Shown here: piece by piece, positions 49,741 through 59,828 of the stretch
How the letters are laid out: each line of letters begins with the position of its first letter
Numbering within the stretch: position 1 is the stretch's first letter
Source of the DNA: Variovorax paradoxus
GTDB lineage: Bacteria; Pseudomonadota; Gammaproteobacteria; Burkholderiales; Burkholderiaceae_C
Length of the DNA: 64,000 nucleotides
Reading direction: 5' to 3'
NCBI RefSeq assembly: GCF_018614875.1
Contig: NZ_JAGGNW010000009.1
Location: 372,001-436,000, forward strand
Program-made: the position numbers and the translations under genes
The notes under the pieces: model-generated
Told to the model about the DNA's origin: nothing
Database searches by the model: none
What the model saw: the letters and a program-made list of their open reading frames with translations, nothing else

Positions 49741-50862
49741 TCAGGCTTTGACGGGGTAGGCGCCAAGCACCTTGTAGAAGGCGCAGAGGCCGCGCAGCTC
49801 GGCCAGCGCCGCAGCCACGTTGGGCTGCGAGGGATGGCCGTCCAGGTCGATGTAGAAGTAGTACTCCCACTGGCCGGTGCGCGCGGGCCGCGACTCGAAC
49901 CGGGTCATGGACACGTTGTTGACCTTCAGCGGCACCAGCAGGTCGTGCACCGCGCCGGGGCGGTTCGGCACGGAGACGATCAGGCTCGTGCAGTCGCGTC
50001 CCGAGGCCGGCGGCATCGCCAGCGTCTGGGGCAGGCAGATCACGGAGAAGCGGGTGCGGTTGTACGAATCGTCCTGGATCGCGTGCGCAACGATGTGCAG
50101 GCCGAAGCGCGTGGCGGCGCGCTCGCCGGCCAGCCCGGCCCAGGCCGGGTTGGTGGCCGCGAGCCGCGCGCCTTCGGCGTTGCTCGAAACGGCGCGCCGC
50201 TCGGCGTTGGGCAAGTGCTTGGACAGCCAGGTCTGGCACTGCGCCAGCGCTTGCGGATGGGCCAGCACGGCCTCGATGCCTTCGAGCGTGTTGCTGCTGC
50301 GCAGCAGATGGTGGCGCACCAGCAGGCTGACCTCGCCGACCACATGGGTGGGCGAATGCAGGAACAGGTCGAGCGAACGCGTGACCACGCCTTCGGTCGA
50401 GTTTTCGACGCCCACCACGCCGTACTGGGCGCTGCCGGCCGCCGTGGCGTGAAACACCTCGTCGAAGCTGGCGCAGTAGATCAGGTCGGCGGCACCGCCG
50501 AAATATTCGATGGCGGCCTGTTCGCAGAAAGTGCCCTCGGGGCCCAGCACGGCGACGCGCTGCGGCGATTCGAGCGCCAGGCAAGCCGACATGATCTCGC
50601 GCCAGATGGCCGCCACATGCAGGTCCTTGAGCGGGCCCGCATTGCTCTTTTGCATCTTCTCGATGACTTGCGCCACGCGGTCGGGGCGGAAATACGGGGT
50701 GCCTTCGCGCTTCTTGACCTCGCCGACCAGCTCTGCCACGTGGGCCCGCTCATTGAGCAGGCTGAGCAGTTGCTGGTCGAGCGAATCGATCTGCACGCGC
50801 AGACCGGCAAGGCTTTCGGAGTTGTCGGGAGAGGAGGGCGGTGTTGGAGCGGAGGCGGTCAT
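49741..50862 (-). CDS. pheA: Bifunctional chorismate mutase/prephenate dehydratase
   Basis: 373 residues: AroQ-type chorismate mutase (about 18-100, LRVQIDSLDQQLLSLLNER), prephenate dehydratase (about 107-285, VAVLGPEGTFCEQAA) and a C-terminal ACT domain (about 295-365) with the feedback motif ESRP. Makes phenylpyruvate for phenylalanine and is probably inhibited by phenylalanine through the ACT domain. It lies 24 bases downstream of serC. Confidence 0.96.
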   Translation of the reverse strand: MTASAPTPPSSPDNSESLAGLRVQIDSLDQQLLSLLNERAHVAELVGEVKKREGTPYFRPDRVAQVIEKMQKSNAGPLKDLHVAAIWREIMSACLALESPQRVAVLGPEGTFCEQAAIEYFGGAADLIYCASFDEVFHATAAGSAQYGVVGVENSTEGVVTRSLDLFLHSPTHVVGEVSLLVRHHLLRSSNTLEGIEAVLAHPQALAQCQTWLSKHLPNAERRAVSSNAEGARLAATNPAWAGLAGERAATRFGLHIVAHAIQDDSYNRTRFSVICLPQTLAMPPASGRDCTSLIVSVPNRPGAVHDLLVPLKVNNVSMTRFESRPARTGQWEYYFYIDLDGHPSQPNVAAALAELRGLCAFYKVLGAYPVKA

Positions 50863-50886
50863 CGGTGCGAGCAGCTGGGCATGCGC

Positions 50887-52023
50887 CTAGGCATGCGATC
50901 GCTCGAATTCTCGCATGTAGCTCACAAGTGCCCGTACGCCTTCCAGCGGCATGGCGTTGTAGATGCTCGCGCGCATGCCGCCCACCGATTTGTGGCCCTT
51001 GAGCTGCAGCAGGCCGGCCTTGCGTGCGCCGGCCAGGAAGGCGTCGTTGCGGCTCTCGTCCGCCAGGAAGAACGGCACGTTCATGCGCGAACGGCAGCCC
51101 GGATCGATCTTGTTGAGATAGAACGAAGAGGCGTCGATGAAGTCGTACAGCAGCCCGGCCTTGGCAATGTTGCGCTGTTCCATCGCGGCCACGCCGGTGA
51201 GCGTGCCTTCGGTCTGCTGCAGCAGCCACTGGAACGTCAGCCCTGCCATATAGATACCCCAGGTCGGCGGGGTGTTGTACATGGACTTGTTGTCGGCCAC
51301 GATCTTGTAGTTGAACGCGCTGGGGCAGATATCGAGCGCATGTCCGAGCAGGTCGTCCCGCACGATCACCAGGGTGAGTCCGGCCGGCCCGAGGTTCTTC
51401 TGCGCCCCGCCGAACGCCAGGCCGACGCGGCGCCAGTCGACGCTGCGCGAGGCCACGTGCGACGAAAAGTCGATGACGAGCGGTGCATTGCAGCCAAGGG
51501 CCGCAAGGTCGGGCAATTGCTGGAATTCGATGCCGTTGATGGTCTCGTTGGTGCACAGGTGCACGTACGAGGCGCCCTGGGTCAGTTGCCAGGTCGAGGG
51601 ATCGGGCAGCCGCGTGTGATGGTCGCCGGCATTGCTTGCGGCGATGTTCGCAGTGCAATAGCGCTGCGCTTCCTTTTGCGACTTGATGCTCCAGCTGCCG
51701 GTGATGACGAAGTCGGCGGCGGTGCCGCGCGACAGGTTCATCGGCACGATGGCGTTCTCACCGAGGCCGCCACCCTGCATGAAGAGGATGTGGAAATGCT
51801 CGGGCACAGCCAGCAGCGTGCGGATGTCGGCTTCGGCCCGGGTGCAGATGGCGCCGAATTCCTTGCCGCGATGGCTCATTTCCATCACGCTCATTCCGCT
51901 GCCCTGCCAGTCGAGCATTTCGGAGGCGGCGCGTTGCAGCACCGCCTCCGGCATGGCGGCCGGACCGGCGGAAAAGTTGTACGGGCGCGTGCCGGCCGGC
52001 TGGGGCTGCTGCTGCTGAGTCAC
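50887..52023 (-). CDS. serC: Phosphoserine aminotransferase
   Basis: 378 residues from the GTG at 52023; it is class V PLP aminotransferase SerC ([17 protein letters not shown] at the start, [22 protein letters not shown] with the Schiff-base Lys). Serves serine and pyridoxal phosphate synthesis. The GTG lies 1 base past the DUF2059 stop (52025), so the two are translationally coupled; a longer upstream frame lies inside the DUF2059 gene and was rejected. Confidence 0.94.
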   Translation of the reverse strand: MTQQQQPQPAGTRPYNFSAGPAAMPEAVLQRAASEMLDWQGSGMSVMEMSHRGKEFGAICTRAEADIRTLLAVPEHFHILFMQGGGLGENAIVPMNLSRGTAADFVITGSWSIKSQKEAQRYCTANIAASNAGDHHTRLPDPSTWQLTQGASYVHLCTNETINGIEFQQLPDLAALGCNAPLVIDFSSHVASRSVDWRRVGLAFGGAQKNLGPAGLTLVIVRDDLLGHALDICPSAFNYKIVADNKSMYNTPPTWGIYMAGLTFQWLLQQTEGTLTGVAAMEQRNIAKAGLLYDFIDASSFYLNKIDPGCRSRMNVPFFLADESRNDAFLAGARKAGLLQLKGHKSVGGMRASIYNAMPLEGVRALVSYMREFERSHA

Positions 52024-52024
52024 G

Positions 52025-52612
52025 TCACTTCTTGGCGGGAGCCTTGGCCGGTGCCTTGGCGGGAGCGGCGCCTTGCGAGCCGCCGGTCGGAGCGCCAAGG
52101 GCCTTGGCCACGTTCTCGTCGAGCGCGCGCATCTTCGGCTCGATGGTGGCGCGCGTGTCGCTCACGAGCTTCTCGGTCAGCGCGGTCTGCATCTTCGGAT
52201 TGAGGTCCTGGTACTTCTTGCTGAGCGGCGAGTTGATCCAGGCCAGCAGCTGCTTGAGTTCGTCTTCGCTGAAGTTCTGCTCGAGCAGCGGGGTCAGGGC
52301 GCCGGGCGCCAGCTGCACGGCCTTGTCGCGCACGATCGGGTAGGCGTCGTCGAAGTACTTCTTGAGCTCGGCGTCGGCAGCCTTGGCGGCCGATTCGCGC
52401 TTGGCTTCGGGCACCTGGGTCTGCAGATACTGCGAGCCTGCCTGCGCGATTGGAGCGCTCGATTGCTCGACCAGGCCGCGGGCCAGCGACTCGATGCCGG
52501 GGCGCTGCACATCGATGAACTGCTTGATGAGCGCGGCCTTGTCCTGGGCCATGGCGGCCATCGAGCTGCCGGCCAGGGCGACGGTCAGAAGTGCGAGCTT
52601 GAATTTTTTCAC
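52025..52612 (-). CDS. Periplasmic DUF2059 protein
   Basis: 195 residues with a GTG start, a Sec signal peptide (cleavage near AAMAQ) and a DUF2059 domain (residues about 45-165, with [20 protein letters not shown]). The tail is a Lys/Ala/Pro repeat ([13 protein letters not shown]). The start overlaps the gyrA stop by four bases (GTGA). It sits between gyrA and serC. Function of DUF2059 is unknown. Confidence 0.88.
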   Translation of the reverse strand: MKKFKLALLTVALAGSSMAAMAQDKAALIKQFIDVQRPGIESLARGLVEQSSAPIAQAGSQYLQTQVPEAKRESAAKAADAELKKYFDDAYPIVRDKAVQLAPGALTPLLEQNFSEDELKQLLAWINSPLSKKYQDLNPKMQTALTEKLVSDTRATIEPKMRALDENVAKALGAPTGGSQGAAPAKAPAKAPAKK

Positions 52613-55254
52613 TGAGGGTTCTCCGTTGAAGATGAGGGAATATCGTCCGCGCCAGGCTCAATTTCGCCGTTGGCGTCGTTTTCGACGATACGTTGTAGTC
52701 CGCTGAGTTTGGCGCCTTCGTCGAGCCCGATCAGCGTAACGCCTTGCGTTGCGCGACCCAGTTCACGAATTTCGGCTACCCGGGTGCGCACAAGCACGCC
52801 CTTGTCGGTGATGAGCATGATCTCATCGTCCGCATGCACGAGGGTGGCGGCAACGACCTTGCCGTTGCGCTCACTCTGTTGAATCGCAATCATGCCTTTG
52901 GTTCCGCGGCCGTGACGCGTGTACTCGGTAATGCTTGTACGCTTTCCGTAACCGTTTTCGGTGGCGGTGAGCACGCTTTGCTGCTCGTCCTCGGCCACCA
53001 GCATGGCGATCACGCCTTGTCCCGGGTCGAGCGACATGCCGCGCACGCCGCGTGCATTGCGGCCCAGCGGACGCACGTCTTCCTCGTCGAAGCGCACCGC
53101 CTTGCCGCCGTCGCTGAAGAGCATCACGTCGTGCTTGCCGTCGGTGAGGGCGGCGCCGATGAGGTAGTCGCCCTCGTCGAGGTTCACCGCGATGATGCCG
53201 CCCTTGCGCGGGTTGTTGAATTCGTCGAGGGTGGTCTTCTTGACCGTGCCCATCGAGGTGGCCATGAACACGTACTGGTCGGCCGGGAAGTTGCGCTTCT
53301 CGCCGGTCAGGGCGAGCGCCACGTTGATCTTTTCGCCTTCCTGCAGCGGAAACATGTTGACGATGGGGCGGCCGCGCGACCCGCGCGAGCCCGCCGGCAC
53401 TTCCCATACCTTGAGCCAGTACAGCCGGCCGCGGTTGGAGAAGCACAGGATGTAGTCGTGCGTGTTGGCAATGAAGAGCTGATCGATCCAGTCGTCTTCC
53501 TTGGTGACGGTTGCCTGCTTGCCGCGCCCGCCGCGCTTCTGCGCGCGGTATTCGCCCAGCGGCTGGCTCTTGATGTAGCCGCTGTGCGAGAGCGTGACCA
53601 CCATGTCGGTCGGCGTGATCAGGTCTTCGGTCGACAGGTCGAAGGCGCTGTGCTCGACCAGGCTGCGGCGTGCGCCGAGCTTGCTCTGGCCGAACTCCTG
53701 CCGGATGGTGCCGAGTTCGTCGCCGATGATGACCGACACGCGCTCCGGCTTGGACAGGATGTCGAGCAGGTCGTCGATCTCGGCCATGACCTCCTTGTAC
53801 TCGGCAACGATCTTGTCCTGCTCGAGGCCGGTCAGGCGCTGCAGGCGCATCTGCAGGATTTCCTGGGCCTGCGTCTCCGACAGGCGGTAGAGGCCGTCCG
53901 AACCCATGCCGAACTCGCGTTCGAGGCCCTCTGGGCGGTAGTCGTCGGCATTGACCACCCCGCCGTCGGCGCGCGAACGCGTCAGCATCTCGCGCACCAG
54001 CTTGCTGTCCCAGCTGCGGGTCATCAGCTCGGCCTTGGCGACCGGCGGCGTCGGGGCGTTGCGGATGATCGAGATGAATTCGTCGATGTTGGCCAGCGCC
54101 ACCGCCAGGCCTTCGAGCACGTGGCCGCGTTCGCGGGCCTTGCGCAGCGTGAAGACGGTGCGGCGCGTGACCACTTCACGGCGGTGCTGCAGGAAGACCT
54201 CGATCAGGTCCTTCAGGTTGCACAGCTTGGGCTGGCCGTCCACCAGCGCCACCATGTTGATGCCGAAGGTGTCCTGCAGCTGGGTCTGCTTGTAGAGGTT
54301 GTTGAGCACCACCTCGGGCACTTCGCCGCGCTTGAGTTCGATGACCAGGCGCATGCCCGACTTGTCGGACTCGTCTTGGATGTGGCTGATGCCTTCGATC
54401 TTCTTTTCGTGCACCAGCTCGGCCATGCGCTCCTGCAGCGTCTTCTTGTTGACCTGGTAGGGCAGCTCGTCGACGATGATCGCCTGGCGCTGGCCGCGGT
54501 CGATGTCCTCGAAGTGGCACTTGGCGCGCATCACGACCTTGCCGCGGCCGGTGCGGTAGCCGTCCCTCACGCCATTGATGCCGTAAATGATGCCGGCGGT
54601 CGGGAAGTCGGGCGCCGGCACGATTTCCATCAACTCGTCGATGGTTGCCTGCGGATTGCGCAGCAAGTGCAGGCAGGCGTCCACCACTTCATTGAGATTG
54701 TGCGGCGGAATATTGGTGGCCATGCCCACCGCAATACCGCCTGAGCCATTCACCAGCAAATTGGGCAGTTTGCTTGGAAGGACCTTCGGTTCTTTTTCGG
54801 AGCCGTCGTAATTGTCTTGAAAATCGACCGTTTCCTTGTCGATATCGGCCAGCATTTCGTGCGCAATTTTTGCCAGCCGGATTTCCGTATACCGCATTGC
54901 GGCCGCGTTGTCGCCGTCGACCGACCCGAAGTTGCCTTGGCCGTCGACCAGCATATGGCGCATGGAAAAGTCCTGCGCCAGCCGCACGATGGTGTCGTAC
55001 ACCGACTGGTCGCCGTGCGGGTGGTACTTGCCGATCACGTCGCCCACGATGCGGGCGGATTTCTTGTAGGCCCGGTTCCAGTCGTTGTTGAGCTCGTGCA
55101 TGGCATACAGCACGCGCCGATGCACAGGCTTGAGGCCGTCGCGCGCATCGGGAAGCGCCCGGCCCACGATCACGCTCATGGCGTAATCGAGATAGCTGCT
55201 GCGCATTTCCTCTTCGAGACTGATGGGCAGGGTTTCTTTGGCGAAGGAGGTCAT
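52609..55254 (-). CDS. gyrA: DNA gyrase subunit A
   Basis: 881 residues. The N-terminal breakage-reunion domain contains the catalytic Tyr in a MRYTE segment, and the C-terminal pinwheel has the GyrA-box-like KRGGRGKQ. The quinolone-resistance region reads [10 protein letters not shown]: Gln83, Ser84, Asp87 in E. coli numbering, the residue at 83 being Ser in E. coli. The C-terminal end has an acidic tail. It leads the gyrA-DUF2059-serC-pheA-tyrA-aroA/cmk row. Confidence 0.97.
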   Translation of the reverse strand: MTSFAKETLPISLEEEMRSSYLDYAMSVIVGRALPDARDGLKPVHRRVLYAMHELNNDWNRAYKKSARIVGDVIGKYHPHGDQSVYDTIVRLAQDFSMRHMLVDGQGNFGSVDGDNAAAMRYTEIRLAKIAHEMLADIDKETVDFQDNYDGSEKEPKVLPSKLPNLLVNGSGGIAVGMATNIPPHNLNEVVDACLHLLRNPQATIDELMEIVPAPDFPTAGIIYGINGVRDGYRTGRGKVVMRAKCHFEDIDRGQRQAIIVDELPYQVNKKTLQERMAELVHEKKIEGISHIQDESDKSGMRLVIELKRGEVPEVVLNNLYKQTQLQDTFGINMVALVDGQPKLCNLKDLIEVFLQHRREVVTRRTVFTLRKARERGHVLEGLAVALANIDEFISIIRNAPTPPVAKAELMTRSWDSKLVREMLTRSRADGGVVNADDYRPEGLEREFGMGSDGLYRLSETQAQEILQMRLQRLTGLEQDKIVAEYKEVMAEIDDLLDILSKPERVSVIIGDELGTIRQEFGQSKLGARRSLVEHSAFDLSTEDLITPTDMVVTLSHSGYIKSQPLGEYRAQKRGGRGKQATVTKEDDWIDQLFIANTHDYILCFSNRGRLYWLKVWEVPAGSRGSRGRPIVNMFPLQEGEKINVALALTGEKRNFPADQYVFMATSMGTVKKTTLDEFNNPRKGGIIAVNLDEGDYLIGAALTDGKHDVMLFSDGGKAVRFDEEDVRPLGRNARGVRGMSLDPGQGVIAMLVAEDEQQSVLTATENGYGKRTSITEYTRHGRGTKGMIAIQQSERNGKVVAATLVHADDEIMLITDKGVLVRTRVAEIRELGRATQGVTLIGLDEGAKLSGLQRIVENDANGEIEPGADDIPSSSTENPQ

Positions 55255-55479
55255 TGAGCGAGAGGCTGGCGGCAGGAAGGCGAAATTTTACGCTGTGAGG
55301 GGTGTCGCACCGCCGCAACACAAGGCGGCTATTCCGCCTCCGTCCTACGCTTCAGGGGTGTCCAGCGGCCTGTTTGCCAAAGACCCTATGGCACAATCGC
55401 CTCAACGTTTTGGGTGGTGGTCACTTAAAGCGTCCTTGATTCGCAGCGCGGCTGCGGCTTTTTCCCCAAGAGGAGAACC

Positions 55480-56133
55480 ATGAAGAAACTGAATAAAGTG
55501 GCGATGATGTTTGCAGTCGCTGCGCTCGCCACTGCCGCCGGCGCGCAGACCCGTGTCACCGCTGCGAATGGCGGTCCTACGATCGACAACTGGCAAAATG
55601 GCACCGGCGAACTGGTTTGGAAGAACGGCACCAATGAACTGTGCTGGCGCGATGCCAATTGGACGCCGGCTACCGCCGCCGCCGGTTGCGACGGCGCTCT
55701 GGTTCCGCCTGCTCCGGTTGCTGTCGCTCCGACCCCCGCCGCTCCGGTTGCCCCGGCTGCACCGCAAGTCGCCGCTTCGAAGGTCACCTTCGCTGCCGAC
55801 GCATTCTTCGACTTCGACAAGTCGGTTCTCAAGCCCGAAGGTCGCGCAAAGCTGACCGACCTGGTTTCGAAGATCCGCGACGTCAACCTCGAAGTGATCA
55901 TCGCTGTGGGCCACACCGACTCGATCGGTACCGACGCCTACAACCAGCGTCTGTCGGTGCGCCGCGCCGAAGCCGTCAAGGCCTTCCTGGTCTCGAAGGG
56001 CATCGAACGCAATCGCGTCTACACCGAAGGCAAGGGCGAGAAGCAGCCTGTTGCGGACAACCGCACCAAGGAAGGCCGCGCCAAGAACCGTCGCGTGGAA
56101 ATCGAAGTGGTCGGCACCCGCGCCAACCAGTGA
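55480..56133 (+). CDS. ompA: OmpA-family outer-membrane protein
   Basis: 217 residues: Sec signal peptide (cleavage near AGAQT), a short domain with two Cys, a Pro/Ala/Val-rich hinge (about 75-100), and a C-terminal OmpA peptidoglycan-binding domain (FFDFDKSVLKPEG, then VGHTDSIGTDAYNQRLSVRR). It has no eight-stranded barrel and is of the betaproteobacterial type anchored by its C-terminal domain to peptidoglycan. AAGAGGAG precedes the ATG. A strong terminator follows. Confidence 0.94.
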   Translation: MKKLNKVAMMFAVAALATAAGAQTRVTAANGGPTIDNWQNGTGELVWKNGTNELCWRDANWTPATAAAGCDGALVPPAPVAVAPTPAAPVAPAAPQVAASKVTFAADAFFDFDKSVLKPEGRAKLTDLVSKIRDVNLEVIIAVGHTDSIGTDAYNQRLSVRRAEAVKAFLVSKGIERNRVYTEGKGEKQPVADNRTKEGRAKNRRVEIEVVGTRANQ

Positions 56134-56153
56134 TTCGATTGAATCGCTAAAAG

Positions 56154-56180
56154 AAAACCCCGCCTCGGCGGGGTTTTTTT
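56154..56180 (+). terminator. Intrinsic terminator after ompA
   Basis: CCCCGC-CTCG-GCGGGG followed by seven Ts, 21 bases after the ompA stop. Confidence 0.92.
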
Positions 56181-56246
56181 ATGCCTGGCGAATTCCTTCT
56201 GGCGCGGCTCAGTGTCCGCCGGTGTTCGCCGGCGCATTCTCCGTTT

Positions 56247-56252
56247 CATAAT
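56247..56252 (+). promoter_or_regulatory. Candidate -10 box for leaderless ubiG
   Basis: CATAAT ends 6 bases before the ubiG ATG and no ribosome-binding site is present. Same arrangement as at 5007-5012. Confidence 0.4.
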
Positions 56253-56258
56253 CGCGGC

Positions 56259-56987
56259 ATGACAGACAACGTGAATGCCGACCCGGCGGAACTCGCAAAG
56301 TTTTCGGAGCTTGCCCACCGCTGGTGGGATTTGGACAGTGAATTCCGCCCGCTCCATGAAATCAATCCATTGCGCCTCGAATGGATTGACGGTATTGCGC
56401 CGATTTCGCAGCGCCGCGTGCTCGATATCGGCTGCGGCGGCGGCATTCTGGCCGATTCGATGGCCCGCAAAGGCGCCGACGTGCTCGGCATCGATCTGGC
56501 GAGCAAGGCGCTCAAGGTGGCGCGGCTGCATGCGCTCGAAGCCGGAACCGAGGGCGTCAAGTACCGGGAGGTCAGCGCCGAGGCGCTGGCTGCGGAGCAG
56601 CCGGGCAGTTTCGACGTTGTCACCTGCATGGAAATGCTCGAACATGTGCCCGACCCCGCTTCGATCGTCCAGGCCTGTGCCACGCTCGTCAAGCCTGGCG
56701 GCTGGGTGTTCTTTTCCACCATCAACCGCAACCTGAAGTCGTTCATGCTCGCGATCGTCGGCGCCGAATACATTCTCGGCATGCTGCCGCGTGGCACGCA
56801 TGAATACGCGAAGCTGCTTCGCCCCAGCGAACTGGCGGCCCGTTGCCGCGCGGCCGGCCTCGACCTGCGGCACACGCGCGGTTTGGAGCACAACCCGCTG
56901 ACGCGGCGGTACTGGCTCAGTGCCGACACCAGCGTCAACTACATGTTCGCCACGCAGAAGCCGGCCGTGACGGGTTCGCAAGAGTGA
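56259..56987 (+). CDS. ubiG: Ubiquinone biosynthesis O-methyltransferase
   Basis: 242-residue class I SAM-dependent methyltransferase with motif [17 protein letters not shown], the UbiG-specific N-terminal [19 protein letters not shown] and the C-terminal [10 protein letters not shown]. It performs both O-methylations in ubiquinone synthesis. Its stop overlaps the gph start by one base. It lies between the ompA terminator and gph, the usual Burkholderiales order. Confidence 0.95.
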   Translation: MTDNVNADPAELAKFSELAHRWWDLDSEFRPLHEINPLRLEWIDGIAPISQRRVLDIGCGGGILADSMARKGADVLGIDLASKALKVARLHALEAGTEGVKYREVSAEALAAEQPGSFDVVTCMEMLEHVPDPASIVQACATLVKPGGWVFFSTINRNLKSFMLAIVGAEYILGMLPRGTHEYAKLLRPSELAARCRAAGLDLRHTRGLEHNPLTRRYWLSADTSVNYMFATQKPAVTGSQE

Positions 56988-57652
56988 TGGGCGCAGCAAT
57001 CGAGGCCGTGCTGTTCGATCTGGACGGCACGCTGATCGACAGCGCGCCCGATCTCGGCGCCGCGGCCGACAAGATGCGCACGGATCGCGGCCTCGAGTCG
57101 TACCCGCTGGAACGCTATCGGTTCATGGCAGGGGCCGGCGCACGGGGCATGCTCGGCGTGGCCTTCGGCATCACGCCCGAGGCACCGGAGTTCCCCGCAC
57201 TGAGGGAAGAGTTCTTTGTTGCCTACGAAAACCGGATGCTGCTCAACACGCAGGTGTTCGACGGGGTGCCGTCGCTCATCGACGCCATCTGCGCACGCGG
57301 CCTCGTCTGGGGCGTGGTCACCAACAAGTCGGCACGGTTTACCGACCCGCTGACGCGCGCCATTCCGCTTTTCAGCAGTGCAGGTGCCATCGTGAGCGGC
57401 GACACCACGCCCTATTCCAAGCCGCATCCCGAGCCCTTGCATGAGGCGGCACGCCGGCTTGGAATTCCGTCCAGCGCCTGCATCTACGTGGGGGACGACG
57501 AACGCGACATCATCGCGGGCCGCGCCGCCGGCATGCGGACCATTGCGGCTACCTATGGTTACATGGGGCCCCAGGCCGATGCCACCCTCTGGGAGGCCGA
57601 TGCCGCGATTACTTCGCCCCTGGAGCTCTTGCAATTTCTCAAGAGGGCCTAA
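56987..57652 (+). CDS. gph: HAD-family phosphoglycolate phosphatase-like enzyme
   Basis: 221 residues with HAD motif I FDLDGTLIDS, motif II VVTNKSA, motif III KPHPEP and motif IV GDDERDI. In this position the enzyme probably removes phosphoglycolate or a related phosphometabolite. The ATG overlaps the ubiG stop by one base. Its 3' end contains the probable ssrA promoter. Confidence 0.93.
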   Translation: MGAAIEAVLFDLDGTLIDSAPDLGAAADKMRTDRGLESYPLERYRFMAGAGARGMLGVAFGITPEAPEFPALREEFFVAYENRMLLNTQVFDGVPSLIDAICARGLVWGVVTNKSARFTDPLTRAIPLFSSAGAIVSGDTTPYSKPHPEPLHEAARRLGIPSSACIYVGDDERDIIAGRAAGMRTIAATYGYMGPQADATLWEADAAITSPLELLQFLKRA

Positions 57653-57658
57653 AATAAT
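57629..57658 (+). promoter_or_regulatory. Probable ssrA promoter inside the end of gph
   Basis: TTGCAA (57629-57634) and AATAAT (57653-57658) are 18 bases apart, and the -10 box ends 6 bases before the first base of tmRNA. Confidence 0.6.
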
Positions 57659-57664
57659 GGACTT

Positions 57665-58049
57665 GGGGCTGCACTGGTTTCGACGTGGGTTCGGAGTCGC
57701 AGCGGGGCATGTCGAGCTGAATGCGCTCGTAAAACAGATTCAAACAAACTAACTGCAAACGACGAACGTTTCGCACTCGCTGCTTAATTGCCAGTGAGCC
57801 TTGCAACAGTTGGCCGATGGGCTGGGCAAGGGGGTCTGGAGCAATCCTGACCTCCCGGCTGCAAGGATAATTACATGGGCTGGCTCCGATCCGGGTACCT
57901 TGGGTCGGGGCGAGAAAATAGGGTGCTGGCGTCCGGTTTAGCGTGTGACTGCGCGACTCCGGAAGCGAGACTCAAATCAGATCACTAAACATGTAGAACT
58001 GCGCGATGAAGGCTTGCGGACGGGGGTTCAAATCCCCCCAGCTCCACCA
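57665..58049 (+). ncRNA. ssrA: Transfer-messenger RNA
   Basis: 385 bases. The 5' end GGGGCTGCACTGG pairs with the 3' end CAGCTCCACCA, including the G3-U wobble of alanine tRNA; the T arm is GGGGGTTCAAATCCCCC. The tag reading frame at 57755-57787 encodes ANDERFALAA then TAA, the betaproteobacterial form. With SmpB it frees stalled ribosomes and marks the nascent protein for degradation. The terminator follows closely. Confidence 0.97.
57755..57787 (+). other. tmRNA proteolysis-tag reading frame
   Basis: Codons GCA AAC GAC GAA CGT and so on give ANDERFALAA, ended by TAA. The final ALAA is the expected protease-recognition end. Confidence 0.93.
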
Positions 58050-58060
58050 TCCATCACAAA

Positions 58061-58091
58061 AAGCCAACCTTCGACGGGTTGGCTTTTTTTT
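58061..58091 (+). terminator. Intrinsic terminator after ssrA
   Basis: AAGCCAACC-TTCGACG-GGTTGGCTT followed by a T run, starting 12 bases after the CCA end of tmRNA. Confidence 0.93.
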
Positions 58092-58192
58092 GCCTGGGCG
58101 CGAGGCTATAGTCGGCGGGGACTGTCACACCATGGCCGCTGCCTCCTCCCCGAAGGGCGGAGCCGCGCGGTTTCGATTCCCCAAAGGACGCC

Positions 58193-59788
58193 GTGCCCGA
58201 TTCCCTGACTTCGACGCTCACGAGCTACTACGACGCGGTGCCCTATGAGTCGCATCCGTTCCCGCAAACCGCCGTCGAGCATCTGGAGGCCATCGCCTTT
58301 CTGTTTGGCCTGGAGGCACCGGCACCGTCCCGGGCACGCGTGCTGGAACTGGGCTGCGCGGCCGGCGGAAACCTGATTCCGTTCGCGGCGCGCCACCCCG
58401 AAGCAAGCGCCCTGGGCCTCGACTTGTCGACGGTGCAGGTCGAGCAGGGCCTCGCGGCCGTCGTGCGCGCCGGGCTGCCGAATGTGGAATTGCGCGCGTT
58501 CGACCTTGCGCAGGTCGATGCATCGTTCGGCCAGTTCGACTACATCATCTGCCACGGGGTCTACAGCTGGGTGCCCGGGCCGGTGCAGGAGGCGATCCTG
58601 CGCGTGTGCTCGGAGAATCTCGCGCCCCAGGGCGTCGCCTATGTCAGCTACAACGTGTACCCGGGCTGGAAGGCGAGGGAGATCGTGCGCGATGCCATGA
58701 TCCTGCGCGGCGGTCCGCGCGATACGCCGGAGGAAAAGCTGTCCTATGCGCGAGGCATGCTCGAATTCCTCGAGCAATCGGCCCGTCCTGGCAGCGTGCT
58801 CGGGAAAACGCTCGAGGAAGCGATGCCGATCATGCGCGGTTCCAGCGACTACTACCTGCTGCACGAATTCCTCGAGCCCTGCAACGCACCCTGCTATTTC
58901 AAGGAGTTCGTGGCGCGCGCCGAGGCGAGCGGACTCAGCTACCTGGCGGAGGCGGAACCGTCGACGATGTTCGTGCAGAACTACGGCGAGAAGGTTCGCG
59001 AGCCGCTGCTGCGCGAGTGCGGCGGCAGCCAGGTCCTGATGGAGCAGTATCTGGACTTCCTGGTCAATCGAACATTTCGCCAGACGCTGCTGGTGAAGCA
59101 GGACCGTGGCAGGGACATCCGCTACCGGCTCGACCAGGACCGCATTCGCGGCTTCGAATTTGCCGGCGTGTTCGCCGCTGCGGACGGCAGCGCGCTGACG
59201 CTCGACGCGCGCGAGCAGCCGTGCAATGCGCTGCGCAACCTGACGGTGACGCTGCGGCTGCCGGTGCACAAGGCCCTGGCGCAGGTGCTCGATGCGCACT
59301 ATCCGGCCAGCGTGTCGTTCGAGGCCCTGGTTGCCGCGGTTCTCGCGCTCCTGGGCGGACCGCGTTCGTCAGCCGAGCCGCTGGTGTTGTCGATGCTCGA
59401 AGAACTGGTGATCCTCGGTGCCGTGCGCGTCCGGCGTGCGCCGGTGCACGCCGCCGCGGAGGTCTCGGCCTTGCCGCGAGCCCTGCCATCGGTGCGCGCT
59501 GCGCCGGGGCTGGCGTTGTCGGCAGGGAACTCGGCGAGCGTCTGCAACCAGTGGCATGAGTCCGTGGGACTTTCCGCGCTCGAGCGCTGCCTGTTGCCGC
59601 TGCTCGATGGCGCGCATTCGCACGCCATGCTGGCTGAGCACCTTGCGAGCGAAGTGGGCGCCGGCCGGCTGCACTTCGTCCAGAACGACCAGCCGCTGAC
59701 CGATCCATCCGTCCTGAAAGACCTTGCGCTGCAGCAGGTGGCGCTTGGCCTGTCGGCCTTGCGGCGCAAGGCACTGCTCGTCGCGTGA
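58193..59788 (+). CDS. Class I methyltransferase with a methyltransferase regulatory domain (PKMT-like)
   Basis: 531 residues from a GTG start with AAAGGA just upstream. SAM-binding motif I is VLELGCAAGGNLIPFAAR (about residues 49-66). The middle region (about 210-300, with KTLEEAMPIMRGSSDYYLLHEFLEP) matches the methyltransferase regulatory domain of PF10119-type proteins, and a winged region follows. Relatives include the rickettsial protein-lysine methyltransferases PKMT1 and PKMT2 that modify outer-membrane protein OmpB. A protein target is therefore plausible but unproven. The C-terminal 130 residues are less conserved. The gene is flanked by the ssrA terminator and ggt. Confidence 0.82.
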   Translation: MPDSLTSTLTSYYDAVPYESHPFPQTAVEHLEAIAFLFGLEAPAPSRARVLELGCAAGGNLIPFAARHPEASALGLDLSTVQVEQGLAAVVRAGLPNVELRAFDLAQVDASFGQFDYIICHGVYSWVPGPVQEAILRVCSENLAPQGVAYVSYNVYPGWKAREIVRDAMILRGGPRDTPEEKLSYARGMLEFLEQSARPGSVLGKTLEEAMPIMRGSSDYYLLHEFLEPCNAPCYFKEFVARAEASGLSYLAEAEPSTMFVQNYGEKVREPLLRECGGSQVLMEQYLDFLVNRTFRQTLLVKQDRGRDIRYRLDQDRIRGFEFAGVFAAADGSALTLDAREQPCNALRNLTVTLRLPVHKALAQVLDAHYPASVSFEALVAAVLALLGGPRSSAEPLVLSMLEELVILGAVRVRRAPVHAAAEVSALPRALPSVRAAPGLALSAGNSASVCNQWHESVGLSALERCLLPLLDGAHSHAMLAEHLASEVGAGRLHFVQNDQPLTDPSVLKDLALQQVALGLSALRRKALLVA

Positions 59789-59828
59789 CTGTTACCCTCC
59801 CCATCGAACTCAAAGAGGAAATTCACCC

